Virus record (IMG/VR): IMGVR_UViG_3300046462_000143
Coordinates: 1 to 23,226 of that record
DNA: 23,226 bases
Direction: 5' to 3' (one strand)
Origin: a virus
Part shown: piece after piece, positions 1 through 7,703 of the stretch
How positions within the stretch are numbered: the stretch's first letter is position 1
Layout of the letters: every line of letters starts with the position of its first letter
Position numbers and translations under genes: made by a program
Notes under the pieces: model-generated
Databases searched by the model: none
Seen by the model: the letters and a program-made list of their open reading frames with translations, nothing else
Told to the model about the DNA's origin: nothing

Positions 1-436
1 ACGCCACAAGACCGAACCCGAAGTACACAGCGAGACTGAGCCGCAATCGTTCGGAAAGTTCTGGACGACTCCACACGATCCCCACGACAGCGAGCCACGC
101 CACGGATCGCAACACAGCATCAGGCCCTTCGACGCCATGCCACAGCGCGGCGACGATACCCACACCGACGAGCACGCCGAGTAGGGCAAACGCCGATCGC
201 CGCGTGAGCAGAACCGCACCGACGACCGCCGTCTGACTGACAGGATACACGAGGCTGATCCACGCATTGTGTGATTGCGGAATGAGATGGGCCGCGCCAT
301 CAGCGAGCCACGATATGGCGAAGGCGACGGCGAGCCACCACCACACTATGTCGCGCGAATACCCACGGATCGAGAGCACAACCAGCCATGCAAGCGGCAG
401 GAGTGCCATCTGATGCGCGACTTCGGCAATCCACAT
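1..436 (-). CDS. Polytopic membrane protein, partial (runs off the left edge)
   Basis: An open frame runs from an ATG at 436 to the left edge without a stop (about 145 residues), so the C-terminus is missing. The protein begins MWIAEVAHQMALLPLAWLVV and has about six hydrophobic stretches, near residues 11-23, 30-44, 57-76, 84-100, 110-122 and 133-145, separated by short polar loops. It is therefore an integral inner-membrane protein. The start overlaps the stop of the upstream 70-residue gene as TGATG, the coupling arrangement used throughout this operon, which supports this frame over the Arg-rich alternatives. I do not recognise the family. Its place next to two single-span coiled-coil proteins at the end of the late region would suit lysis, superinfection exclusion or another envelope role, but that is inference from position only. 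Confidence 0.75.
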   Translation of the reverse strand, partial: MWIAEVAHQMALLPLAWLVVLSIRGYSRDIVWWWLAVAFAISWLADGAAHLIPQSHNAWISLVYPVSQTAVVGAVLLTRRSAFALLGVLVGVGIVAALWHGVEGPDAVLRSVAWLAVVGIVWSRPELSERLRLSLAVYFGFGLVA

Positions 437-648
437 CAGGGACACCCTGGACTACCGGGGCAGAGATGGGAATCATTGATCGGATCACCATCGCCCCCCA
501 CTTCGCATACGACGAGCTCGTACTTGGCGCCGTGCTGTACGATGCTGAGTTGCGTCGCGGGGCCAGGGTACTCGGCCAAGGCCGCCCGTAAGGCGTCGAT
601 GCTCGGGCCGTCGAAGTAGCAGAGGGTGCGGCGCTGATCGTCAGACAT
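436..648 (-). CDS. Hypothetical protein, 70 aa
   Basis: This small soluble protein starts MSDDQRRTLCYFDGPSIDAL and ends with a Cys/Gly/Pro-rich tail (HLCPGSPGCP). The middle alternates predicted helix (residues 16-26) and beta strand (residues 33-38 and 43-49), as in a compact alpha/beta fold. It has no signal peptide or membrane span. It begins 3 nt after the stop of the upstream coiled-coil membrane protein, and its stop overlaps the start of the downstream membrane protein (TGATG), so the three are probably translated together. I do not recognise it, and no function is assigned. Confidence 0.6.
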   Translation of the reverse strand: MSDDQRRTLCYFDGPSIDALRAALAEYPGPATQLSIVQHGAKYELVVCEVGGDGDPINDSHLCPGSPGCP

Positions 649-651
649 GGT

Positions 652-900
652 TCAGGCGCTCCGTTCGAGGTCTTCTTTGAGTTGCATCACATGCTTCAAG
701 ATATACAGATTCTCCTCTTGCGTCCGTTCCAACTCATGCCACAATCGTTCGTTTGACCGTCGCGTGAGGGCGTTCGACTGCTTGATCCGCTCAGCGTATG
801 TCCCGAACGATCGCAAGCTGACCAGCAGAATCGCCATCGTTAATCCCGACAAGAGAATGCCGAGGACTGCGAGCCCGAGATCGATCTGGAAGATACTCAT
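652..900 (-). CDS. Small membrane-anchored coiled-coil protein, 82 aa
   Basis: The protein has one N-terminal transmembrane segment (about residues 8-28, rich in Leu, Gly, Val and Ile) followed by a charged helical region (residues 38-80) with heptad-like spacing of hydrophobics, typical of a coiled coil. No cleavable signal peptide is obvious, so it is probably a signal-anchor protein. The ATG overlaps the stop of the upstream gene as ATGA. The upstream neighbour (897-1232) has the same layout, a membrane anchor then a coiled coil, so the two may act as a pair. Small anchored coiled-coil proteins at the end of phage late operons include holins and i-spanins. The size would suit either, but there is no diagnostic motif and no recognisable endolysin in the window, so the lysis role is only a possibility. 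Confidence 0.6.
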   Translation of the reverse strand: MSIFQIDLGLAVLGILLSGLTMAILLVSLRSFGTYAERIKQSNALTRRSNERLWHELERTQEENLYILKHVMQLKEDLERSA

Positions 901-1232
901 AGGTCATGTTCGTCAGCGTCCCGGTCTCGAATGCGTGGCCCGCGCGCGCGACGTTCCACGTCCGTCAATCGTCGCTCGTGATCGACGTGCGTGCCTTCCG
1001 TGCCGATAATTCGCTTTTCGTGGTCGAGCAGTCCGTCCCGTACCTCTTTGGCGAAATTCTCAAATCGGAGACCCGCTTCCTTGACGACGATGCCGAGGTT
1101 CTTGTTGGCTTCGATCGCTCCACCGAAGAAGATGAACGCCCGAACACACGCGAGAATGATGGCGCTGCTCAAGACCAGACTCAGCACGCGAAGCAACAGC
1201 ACCATCACGGGGTCGTTGATCGCGGGCGTCAT
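897..1232 (-). CDS. Membrane-anchored coiled-coil protein, 111 aa (possible lysis or envelope protein)
   Basis: The protein starts MTPAINDPVMVLLL. It has a long hydrophobic region at about residues 9-38, one long or two short membrane spans, ending FIFFGG. A helical, charged C-terminal half (residues 40-105) follows, ending in a highly charged tail (RRARGPRIRDRDADEHDL). The stop overlaps the next gene as ATGA. No clear Shine-Dalgarno precedes the ATG, since the upstream sequence on this strand is C-rich. An internal ATG at residue 10 (start at 1205) is possible but has no better ribosome site. The topology resembles holins or spanin-like proteins, but I see no family-specific motif. Its neighbours are the tail adhesin gene upstream, with a plus-strand mini-ORF between, and a second anchored coiled-coil protein downstream. 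Confidence 0.6.
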   Translation of the reverse strand: MTPAINDPVMVLLLRVLSLVLSSAIILACVRAFIFFGGAIEANKNLGIVVKEAGLRFENFAKEVRDGLLDHEKRIIGTEGTHVDHERRLTDVERRARGPRIRDRDADEHDL

Positions 1233-1272
1233 GGGCTAGAAGGGGAGGGGGGTCGGTGGTAGGATTGATGGC

Positions 1273-1392
1273 ATGAAGCGCATCGTTCTGTGGCTACTCC
1301 TCTGCGTGCTTGTCGCGTTGAACGCGCGGTATCTCTACCAACACGTCGTACACGGTGCGCCGATCGAATATCACGGGCCGAGACTGCCATAG
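1273..1392 (+). CDS. 39-aa candidate membrane peptide on the opposite strand
   Basis: ATG at 1273 to TAG at 1390-1392 encodes a peptide starting MKRIVLWLLLCVLVAL and ending APIEYHGPRLP. It has a Lys-Arg start, about 13 hydrophobic residues and a polar His/Tyr/Pro-containing tail, which is the layout of a small type II membrane peptide or an uncleaved signal. GGTAGGA at 1257-1263 gives a possible ribosome site, and a purine tract lies just upstream (1240-1252). Third codon positions are about 70% G or C by hand count, consistent with coding. It occupies the 165-bp gap between two minus-strand genes and converges on the adhesin gene, whose stop ends 6 bp away. No promoter was recognised. The competing minus-strand frames here are Arg/Ser-rich or very short. 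It may still be a chance ORF. Confidence 0.45.
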   Translation: MKRIVLWLLLCVLVALNARYLYQHVVHGAPIEYHGPRLP

Positions 1393-1397
1393 GCATA

Positions 1398-2498
1398 TCA
1401 GATCGCGACCTCGCCACCCAGTGTAGAAAACGAACCCGGCGCGTTCTGGTTGTTCCATTCGGCCGTGATCCAATCGGGACCGCGCGTTGAATGCGACCAA
1501 CGGAACTCATCGTATTTGGCCGTCGTGAACCCGTTGAACCCGATGCCGAGACAGAGATTCGCCGTAGAGCCGGGCGGATGGTTCAGGTCTCCTGGCGTTG
1601 CCGTATAGGTGCTTAAAAGTGATGCGTTTTTATAGAACTTCCATGTCGACGTTCCACCCGACTTTGACCAGGTGACGTGGAGCAAGCATGGCGTGCCGAC
1701 ACTCAGCGTTTGGCTGGTGTCGCGGTAATTGCCATCGGCATAGAATTGCAGCGTCCCCGCGTTGTTCTGGATGAGCATGAATGGAAACGTGTCCGTCACA
1801 TTCGGCGGAGTCCCAGTCGTGGTCTCGAATAGACCTTTCTGGCCACTATTTGAACCCGGAGTCACCCAAAAAGACGCCGTGAGGTTGCTGGCTGGAAACG
1901 CGCCCTCAACGACATAGAGGTATTCATTCGCTGTGATGTCCATGCCACCATCGATCACGCCCGTTGTGGCGGTCGGTGAGCCGGTCGCACTATCCACCCC
2001 ATTGGTCGACTTGACGCCGTTGGCGCCGCTTGACGTTGAATCGGCAACAGATAGCGTGGAACCATCCGTGTAGTGGTGAACGACCTTAAAATTCGTATCC
2101 CAGACGTTCGGCGCATCAGAGACGTCCGTCGTGTCGGCGGTAGCACCATACTTGAGATAGAACACCGTATCAGAGGTGTGCGAGACGGTCGGCACCTTGA
2201 TGTGCATAATGACGTTGCCGGTCGTCGCACCGTACACTTCCCATTCGAATTTCAGGAGCGTGGTGAGGCCGACATCTGAATAGGGCCGAATGCTATTTTT
2301 GCCAGCCGTGTTGTCGACATGACCACCATTCGCGACAGTTTTGAATGTCGTATCGGTGAAACTGAGTAGCACGGGGAAATCGGTCGCATCGGAGGCGCCG
2401 ACCTTTGTATGATCGATGGTAACCGTACGATAGAATCCATTCGCGCCACCACCGCCGGCAACCGCGAACTCATACGGATTCACCAGCATCGGACTCAT
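1398..2498 (-). CDS. Tail adhesin with DUF2341-like and LamG/ConA-like domains, 366 aa
   Basis: After a short N-terminus with a Gly run (residues 15-18), residues 22-130 match the DUF2341 pattern: 'TVTIDHTKV', 'FPVLLSF', and a strand-rich stretch ending 'TVFYLKYG'. Residues 138-335 look like a LamG/concanavalin A-like jelly roll ('LTASFWV', 'LLHVTWSKSGGTSTWKFYKN', 'YDEFRWS'). The terminal 'RGPDWITAEWNNQN' is typical of DUF2341-LamG proteins. The likely role is a virion receptor-binding or glycan-binding protein at the tail tip. The start overlaps the stop of the upstream tail fibre gene as ATGA, so the two are probably made together. The ligand cannot be deduced. Domain assignment is from recalled sequence patterns, not a search. 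Confidence 0.8.
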   Translation of the reverse strand: MSPMLVNPYEFAVAGGGGANGFYRTVTIDHTKVGASDATDFPVLLSFTDTTFKTVANGGHVDNTAGKNSIRPYSDVGLTTLLKFEWEVYGATTGNVIMHIKVPTVSHTSDTVFYLKYGATADTTDVSDAPNVWDTNFKVVHHYTDGSTLSVADSTSSGANGVKSTNGVDSATGSPTATTGVIDGGMDITANEYLYVVEGAFPASNLTASFWVTPGSNSGQKGLFETTTGTPPNVTDTFPFMLIQNNAGTLQFYADGNYRDTSQTLSVGTPCLLHVTWSKSGGTSTWKFYKNASLLSTYTATPGDLNHPPGSTANLCLGIGFNGFTTAKYDEFRWSHSTRGPDWITAEWNNQNAPGSFSTLGGEVAI

Positions 2499-3679
2499 GT
2501 TCGCACAACGTTCATCGTGATTTTCGCACCCTTGGTCCCGGTGCCCGCTGTGCCAATGTCGATCGTGATCTCATCGTCATCCGCGAACGTCGTCGGGCTG
2601 GATGTGAGCACGGCCGGTGTGGCCGCCGTCACGCTCGTCTTCTCGCTCGCGTCGATCGTCAACGTCGTCGAGAAGATCGTCGTGCCGTTCTTCTTGATGT
2701 CGAAGGTCGGTGTACCGGAACTGGAGACTGTGTTCACGTTCGCGCGCGGGAGAGCGGTCATGCTGCACGCGAACGGCATCCGGAACGTCAACTTCGCGGT
2801 ACCCGTCGTCAGCGCCGTCGTCTCGTCCGAAATCGCGAACATGAAGACTTCTGGTTGCTTCGCGACGGCGTTGTCGGTGTAGGCTGTGCTGGCACCCTTC
2901 GTCGAATTGTCGCCGGCCGTTTGCGTGCCGACGACGGGGTTGGTGAGTGTCGGCCCCGACGCAAAGACCGCCGCGCCGGTTCCAGTCTCATCGCTCAAGA
3001 CACCCGCGAGCTGCGCGCTTGTCGTCGCGGCGAACTGCGATAAGGGATTCGCGACCAACGCGTCGCCACTACCGACACTCGACCATTTTACCCCTGTGGT
3101 CTGTGTTGAGTCAGCGACCAGCGCTTGTCCATTCGTACCGACGGGCAGTTTGTTCAGCGTACTCGCAGCTGAACCAACCAACAGGTCGCCCTTCGCGACT
3201 GTGGCCGGAACACTATTCCCGTTGATCTTCGCGACCGTGGGGTTCGGATAGGTGTTCGAGAGGTCGCCGCCCGCAGCACCCGTGGGCGATGCGCCGGTGG
3301 TCGCCGCATCCACACCGCGCCAATCTTGGAGGACCGTAATCAGTCCGGCCGACGTCGTGACCTTGGCCATCGGGAGAGAGCCGGTCGTAAACCCGGTTCC
3401 ATTCCGAGAGACGACACCGACTGCCGTTCGCTCGACGTAGTTGACTGAGTTGTCCGCGAGAATCACCGAGCCATCGGCGATCTTCGAGAAGACACCCGAG
3501 CCGAAGATCACACCGCCGTAGTAGTGGTAACCGAGCGCTGACGATGCGTCAGGATTAAACGCCCAATCGATGCGCGCCCAGGCGTCCAAGCGGTGGAGGT
3601 CTGCGTTGACGTCCGCACCCCATCCGTTCTGCCCGGTCGTGAAATCGAGGACCGTGCCCTTGTCCGTCGTGTTGCTCAT
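2495..3679 (-). CDS. Tail fibre protein, 394 aa
   Basis: The protein has modular fibre architecture. The N-terminal region (residues 1-125) includes 'GQNGWGADVNADLHRLDAWA' and is the likely virion-attachment part. Residues 137-160 carry the common fibre motif 'GGDLSNTYPNPTVAKINGN', and residues 163-200 the 'LLVGSAASTLNKLPVGTNG' collar-type motif. Residues 208-262 carry 'LAGVLSDETGTGAAVFASGP', also widespread in phage fibres. Residues 278-394 form a Thr/Ala-rich beta domain ('LTFRMPFACSMTALPRANV', 'FDIKKNGTTIF') like the C-terminal sandwich of many fibre proteins. It is probably a trimeric short-tail fibre. The ATG at 3679 is preceded by GGGAG at 3684-3688 and by a stem-loop at 3690-3703. The 3' end overlaps the LamG-type adhesin gene. 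Confidence 0.8.
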   Translation of the reverse strand: MSNTTDKGTVLDFTTGQNGWGADVNADLHRLDAWARIDWAFNPDASSALGYHYYGGVIFGSGVFSKIADGSVILADNSVNYVERTAVGVVSRNGTGFTTGSLPMAKVTTSAGLITVLQDWRGVDAATTGASPTGAAGGDLSNTYPNPTVAKINGNSVPATVAKGDLLVGSAASTLNKLPVGTNGQALVADSTQTTGVKWSSVGSGDALVANPLSQFAATTSAQLAGVLSDETGTGAAVFASGPTLTNPVVGTQTAGDNSTKGASTAYTDNAVAKQPEVFMFAISDETTALTTGTAKLTFRMPFACSMTALPRANVNTVSSSGTPTFDIKKNGTTIFSTTLTIDASEKTSVTAATPAVLTSSPTTFADDDEITIDIGTAGTGTKGAKITMNVVRT

Positions 3680-3689
3680 CGCGCTCCCG

Positions 3690-3703
3690 TCGCTTCACAG
3701 CGA
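3690..3703 (-). promoter_or_regulatory. Stem-loop abutting the Shine-Dalgarno of the tail fibre gene
   Basis: Read on the minus strand, the sequence is TCGCT-GTGA-AGCGA followed at once by CGGGAG, four nucleotides and the ATG. This is a perfect 5-bp stem closed by a GUGA (GNRA-type) tetraloop in RNA. It is one of four near-identical elements in this window and lies in the 66-bp gap after the 121-residue tail protein. The base changes in the last stem pair compared with the other copies keep pairing. The function is inferred: ribosome-site presentation, mRNA processing or stability, or a protein-binding site. Confidence 0.6.
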
Positions 3704-3745
3704 TGGTATGAGGAACCTTAGATTGTAATGTACCGCACAGATCGA

Positions 3746-4111
3746 CTACGAGCCAGAATAATTATTGCCCCAGTTGAAGCCCCAGCCGATCGCCAATACC
3801 CCGTCCGCCGTCGGTACCCACGCGGGGAATCCTGCCGCGATCCCCAGTGCATACCGTTGCGTGGCCCAGTCTGCGGGGATGTCCAACGCGATCCAGTCCG
3901 CTCCGCTCCGATAGATCAACTCCCCGTCGACGGGCGTGATACTCACATCCGTTAAGGTTTCGAGCGTTCCCGGCCCTGAGTTGCCGTTGCCGGTATTCCC
4001 CGAACCGGCCCCGAGCTCGCCATTCGCGGCCATGAGCTTAATGCGCCGGATCGTTTCGACGATGATCCGCTCATTCTCGATGTCGGGGAGTCGGTTCTGA
4101 GGATGCGCCAT
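3746..4111 (-). CDS. Small tail-associated protein, 121 aa
   Basis: The N-terminal third (residues 8-32) is a predicted helix (RLPDIENERIIVETIRRIKLM). It is followed by a Gly/Asn/Ser linker (residues 34-48) and a beta-rich domain (residues 50-121) with 'LTDVSITPVDGELIYRSGADWIAL', a pattern common in phage fibre segments. The start overlaps the stop of the upstream internal virion protein as TAATG. A helix-linker-beta layout next to a fibre gene suggests a small fibre, adaptor or fibre-associated subunit. I do not recognise a specific family. A 66-bp non-coding gap with a stem-loop follows it. Confidence 0.55.
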   Translation of the reverse strand: MAHPQNRLPDIENERIIVETIRRIKLMAANGELGAGSGNTGNGNSGPGTLETLTDVSITPVDGELIYRSGADWIALDIPADWATQRYALGIAAGFPAWVPTADGVLAIGWGFNWGNNYSGS

Positions 4112-5799
4112 TACTTGCGCTTCGGCTTGGCGTTGCTGTACGTGTTCGTCGACATCCCGAGTGCGTCGGCAATCACCGCGATCGCCGCCGTCGCTGGTGC
4201 GGTCGCCGGATCGGACAAGAGTTCTTGCGCGTTGCTGATCGGTAACGGCATGAACAGATTCGAGCCTTCCTGTGCCAGTGACTTTGGCGTGAGGTGCAAC
4301 TTGTTGTGTTGGAAATCTTCACCCTTGAGGATGTCTTTGACGACGGATGCGGCCGGCGACAACTTGCCTTCAAAGAAATTGTAGACGAGATCCGTTCCGG
4401 TCTGTGACCCGAACTTCCCGCTATTGATCGGCGAGATTTTGTCGGTCGTCGAACTCTTGGTCGACCGCATGACCAACCGCGCCGCGAGGATCGGGATCGA
4501 CCCGATGCCGCCCGTCACGTCGAAGCGGGTATTCCCTACGCGGATCTTGCCGAAGTTCGCTGAGCGCGGATCGAAGTCCACACTTCCGGGGTTCACCGCA
4601 TGCGCGATGGCGAGCAGACCCGCCGTCCCACTGACGACCTTCACGAGATTGACCGCCGCCTGCTTCCGCACGAACGGTGTAACGCCAGCGTCCAACTGGT
4701 GCGCGGTCAAGAGGTCGAAATCGCTCTTGAGCTTTCGCGCTGAGAACATCAGCACATTGAGCGTATTCGCCGCCGGCTCGACCGGTCCGAGATGTCCGCG
4801 TGCCGTCAACGAATTAACCAGTCGTCCGATACTCTCCAACTGCGCGCGGTCAGACAAATCGACGCCTGACCGTTCGCCGATCTCCATGTACTTATCGAAC
4901 ACGTCGGCACGCATCCGATACTGAAACGCCGTGAATGCGGCTTCACTCGCCTTATAGGCGCGTCCGACGAGCGGGATTTTTTCGGGGAGCGTCGTCGGGA
5001 ACATTTCTTCGACGTTCGCCAGTGCTAACTTCGCCTTGTCGTATCGTCCATTGAGCGCATTCGGCCGCGATCCGATTTCGGCGTTCACCTCGTCCATGAC
5101 TTCCTTGCCGCCGAACTGCTGCGCGAGATCCTTGAAGGACTGCACGGCGTTCTTCGCCCAGACGTCGGGATGTGTGAACAGTGTTTTCCAGCCCTGTCGG
5201 AGGAGCGCGCTGTTATCGAATGCTGCCTTGAACGCTTTGGCGAAGCTCGCAGTATTCGAGATCGCTTTCCCGACCGTCGTTGGTTGCTTGATGTTGTTCT
5301 TGAGTTCCGAGACGTACTTCCCGAACTCGACTTTCGCGCGACCGTAAGCCATCCGGTCCCCACCGGCCAGCATCGCTGCCTTGGCGTCAGACGCCTCTTT
5401 GGCGAGCGCTGTGATGTGCGCCGCCTCCTCCATCGTCACTCCGAACCCCAATCGCTGCTTCGCTAAGTCCGACAGGAAGGCGTCAGCGTTTTTGGGCGTG
5501 AGCACCTTGGCGTCCATGCGCTCGACGCGGGACAGGAGATCGCGCTTCGCTGCGGGCGTGAGATTCTTCGCACTCTCGATCCACTTCGTAATCCCGGCCT
5601 GCTGGTTCTTGAGCAGCAACTTCGACTCAAACGAGGCGTTGACATGCGCCGCGTTGGTTTCGCCCATGAACGACGCGAAGGCCGCATGACGTTCCTCGCT
5701 CGTCATCTTCGACAGCGCCGCGGCGTTCAGTTCCCCGGATTTCACTTTCTCGAGGAATTGGTCGGCGTACTTCGGCAAGAGACAAAAGGGGTTCGCCAT
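4111..5799 (-). CDS. Internal virion (ejection) protein with large-polyvalent-protein-like C-terminal domain, 562 aa
   Basis: The start is taken at the ATG at 5799 (MANPFCLLPKYADQFLEKVK), just after the previous stop at 5802. A 12-codon upstream extension to 5835 would only overlap that gene. The protein is mostly helical. The C-terminal half carries 'RADVFDKYMEI', 'GRLVNSLTARGHLG', 'NVLMFSARKLKSDFDLL', a hydrophobic segment 'VKVVSGTAGLLAIAHAV' and 'DPRSANFGKIRVGNTRFDV'. These are hallmarks I associate with the domain found at the C-terminus of giant 'large polyvalent' phage proteins and of podovirus internal proteins. The likely role is a capsid-internal protein ejected with the DNA, in which the hydrophobic stretch could contact the host membrane. 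It is the third of three consecutive internal proteins. The exact domain number is uncertain. Confidence 0.7.
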   Translation of the reverse strand: MANPFCLLPKYADQFLEKVKSGELNAAALSKMTSEERHAAFASFMGETNAAHVNASFESKLLLKNQQAGITKWIESAKNLTPAAKRDLLSRVERMDAKVLTPKNADAFLSDLAKQRLGFGVTMEEAAHITALAKEASDAKAAMLAGGDRMAYGRAKVEFGKYVSELKNNIKQPTTVGKAISNTASFAKAFKAAFDNSALLRQGWKTLFTHPDVWAKNAVQSFKDLAQQFGGKEVMDEVNAEIGSRPNALNGRYDKAKLALANVEEMFPTTLPEKIPLVGRAYKASEAAFTAFQYRMRADVFDKYMEIGERSGVDLSDRAQLESIGRLVNSLTARGHLGPVEPAANTLNVLMFSARKLKSDFDLLTAHQLDAGVTPFVRKQAAVNLVKVVSGTAGLLAIAHAVNPGSVDFDPRSANFGKIRVGNTRFDVTGGIGSIPILAARLVMRSTKSSTTDKISPINSGKFGSQTGTDLVYNFFEGKLSPAASVVKDILKGEDFQHNKLHLTPKSLAQEGSNLFMPLPISNAQELLSDPATAPATAAIAVIADALGMSTNTYSNAKPKRK

Positions 5800-5801
5800 G
5801 A

Positions 5802-7703
5802 TCAGCACCGAATCGAGTTGATGAACTGCTCCCACGCATCGGGCGCGACCTTCGTCGCCTCCTCAATATGGGTCTTCAACTCCGCGATTGCATCAGCAAT
5901 CGATTCGGGGGTCTGCGCCTTCCCTCGTGCCTCAGTAATCCGCTGAATCGCCGCGACCGGGGAATCCGGGTTGCGTTCACCCAGCGCCCGGATCCGTTGA
6001 CCCATCGTCGTCGCCTGTTCAGTCAGTTTCCCCGACGCGAGATCGCGGATCGTCGCGACGTCGCCTTCGGCAATCGCTTTGTTCTCGACGGCGACGAACA
6101 CACTTTCCGGCAACAGCCCGTGCGGTGCGTCGACTTCACCCAACGCCACTCGCCGTGCCAGGTCCGGGTTCTCGTCAATGAGTCGCGTCGCGTGGTCGGC
6201 CTGCTCGGCCATGTTGACGGTGCGATACTCGGGCAGATCGCCCAAGTAGTCGGTCAACTCCTTCGCGATGGCCTTCTGCTCGACGCCGAGCGCGAGGCCA
6301 CGTGTTTTGACGTCGCCCGTGCCTTCGACTGGTGGAAGCGTCCCCTCACCACCGACCGATGGCACTTGCATCGCGTCTGCGGGGTTGAGTCCGCGATTCT
6401 GGAACTCGGTTTCAATCGCGGTGATGTGCTTCGTCATATCGGTCACACGACGCTCAGCCGCCGCGCTTTCAGGCGTATGACGACCGACGTAATAGTCCTC
6501 ACCTTGCGCGGCCTGGAGTGCGTCGAGCTGTCGTTTGTCAGCCGCAGCAAGCGACCCGTCAGGTCGACGGCGATTCTCGATCTGACTCACCGCTTCGGCT
6601 TCACGTTCAGGAGTCCATAGCGGTGCCTCGGCGTTCGGCTGTTCTGCCGTGCGCTTTTCAATCAGTGACCGATATTCAGCCCCGAGCGCATCGTTTGACA
6701 ACCGTTTGTATAGCCCAGCCGGATTCTTGTAGCTCGGACCACCGGCGACCGGTTCAGGCGACGGCGTGACCGTTGGTTCGGTCGGTGCGGCTTGGGCGGG
6801 CGCTGTCTGTGCTGTGGGCTCAGCGCGAGACGGTTGCGCTACCTCTGGCGTCGCCGAGGCGTGGCCTGTTTTCCATGCCGCGTCGAGTGGAGAATCGGGC
6901 GGGTATGGGCTGGCTGTTTCGGGCAATCCGTGCGCCGCCGCTGTTGCCCCGAGCACTTCTGCGCCCTGTGGCAATCGTAGTAACGGACGATTGTTCTCGA
7001 ACGTGGATTCCAGGCGAACGCCTTGCATTCCCGCTTCCACGACGCCTTGGCTGACGTCTGCCGCCTTCGCTACGGCATGAACACCGGCCAGCGTACCCAG
7101 ACCGAGCATCACCGCTTGCACGGCTGCCGCTTCGCCTGAGACGCGATTGGGGTCCGCTTCCGACCGCGCCCGGTCCTCTGACGACATCATGGCTTCATGC
7201 GCCTTCTGCCAGCCGTATTGCGCAATCGTTTTGACGGCCAGGCCAGTGCCAACCACCGCGCCCACGGGATTCGCCAACGCCGCCGTCAGGAGTGGATGTT
7301 CGACTGCCGGTGCCACGGCTTGACGTCCGAGCGCCGCGACGACGCGCGCGCTCGCTGCGGTCACCGGATCGAGCCCTTGCGCCGCGAGGTCAAAGCCAGC
7401 GGCGACATTTCGAACGCCAGCACCCATCTGCTCAGGCACCGACCGATCGGCTGGCCCCGCGTTCGGATTGAGTCGACTCGTCGCGTCGGCGGCGAACTTC
7501 GGCATGGCAGGGAAGGTGAGCGACCGAAAGCTCGCGGCAGACGACGCCTGCTCCCATTCATCGCCCGTCAGGATGCGACCGCCCGGCATTGGCGTCGTTG
7601 GATCTTGCCCGAGTCGATGCGGCGCGTACTGCGCCTGCTCCCACTCGTCACCACTCAGAATGTGGGGCGGTTTCGGCGTCTCCGGCTTGACCGAGATTCC
7701 CAT
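5802..7703 (-). CDS. Internal virion / polyvalent-type protein, 633 aa
   Basis: The N-terminus has a duplicated motif, 'HILSGDEWEQA' (residues 14-24) and 'RILTGDEWEQA' (residues 43-53). Two small-residue-rich hydrophobic helices follow (about residues 137-165 and 191-212), then a Pro/Ala-rich linker (residues 285-330). The C-terminal helical region has 'GLLPESVFVAVENKAIAEGD' and 'ATTMGQRIRALGERNPDSPV', which I know from large polyvalent-type phage proteins. It ends 'WEQFINSIRC', a common ending in such proteins. The likely role is an internal ejection protein that crosses or coats the host envelope during DNA delivery. The start overlaps the previous stop as TAATG. The next gene carries the domain that in fused polyvalent proteins can follow this region, so the two may work as one unit. 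Confidence 0.65.
   Translation of the reverse strand: MGISVKPETPKPPHILSGDEWEQAQYAPHRLGQDPTTPMPGGRILTGDEWEQASSAASFRSLTFPAMPKFAADATSRLNPNAGPADRSVPEQMGAGVRNVAAGFDLAAQGLDPVTAASARVVAALGRQAVAPAVEHPLLTAALANPVGAVVGTGLAVKTIAQYGWQKAHEAMMSSEDRARSEADPNRVSGEAAAVQAVMLGLGTLAGVHAVAKAADVSQGVVEAGMQGVRLESTFENNRPLLRLPQGAEVLGATAAAHGLPETASPYPPDSPLDAAWKTGHASATPEVAQPSRAEPTAQTAPAQAAPTEPTVTPSPEPVAGGPSYKNPAGLYKRLSNDALGAEYRSLIEKRTAEQPNAEAPLWTPEREAEAVSQIENRRRPDGSLAAADKRQLDALQAAQGEDYYVGRHTPESAAAERRVTDMTKHITAIETEFQNRGLNPADAMQVPSVGGEGTLPPVEGTGDVKTRGLALGVEQKAIAKELTDYLGDLPEYRTVNMAEQADHATRLIDENPDLARRVALGEVDAPHGLLPESVFVAVENKAIAEGDVATIRDLASGKLTEQATTMGQRIRALGERNPDSPVAAIQRITEARGKAQTPESIADAIAELKTHIEEATKVAPDAWEQFINSIRC

Noticed and set aside
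300-491. 63-aa minus-strand frame near the left end
   Set aside because: It overlaps the coupled pair 436-648 and 1-436 in another frame and is Arg-rich; the membrane-protein frame is clearly better.
1229-1396. Minus-strand frame in the 1233-1397 gap that would end as ATGA at the next start
   Set aside because: The junction looks coupled, but the translation is Arg/Ser/Pro-rich (about one Arg in five) with no structure, as expected from a non-coding frame. The plus-strand ORF looks more protein-like.
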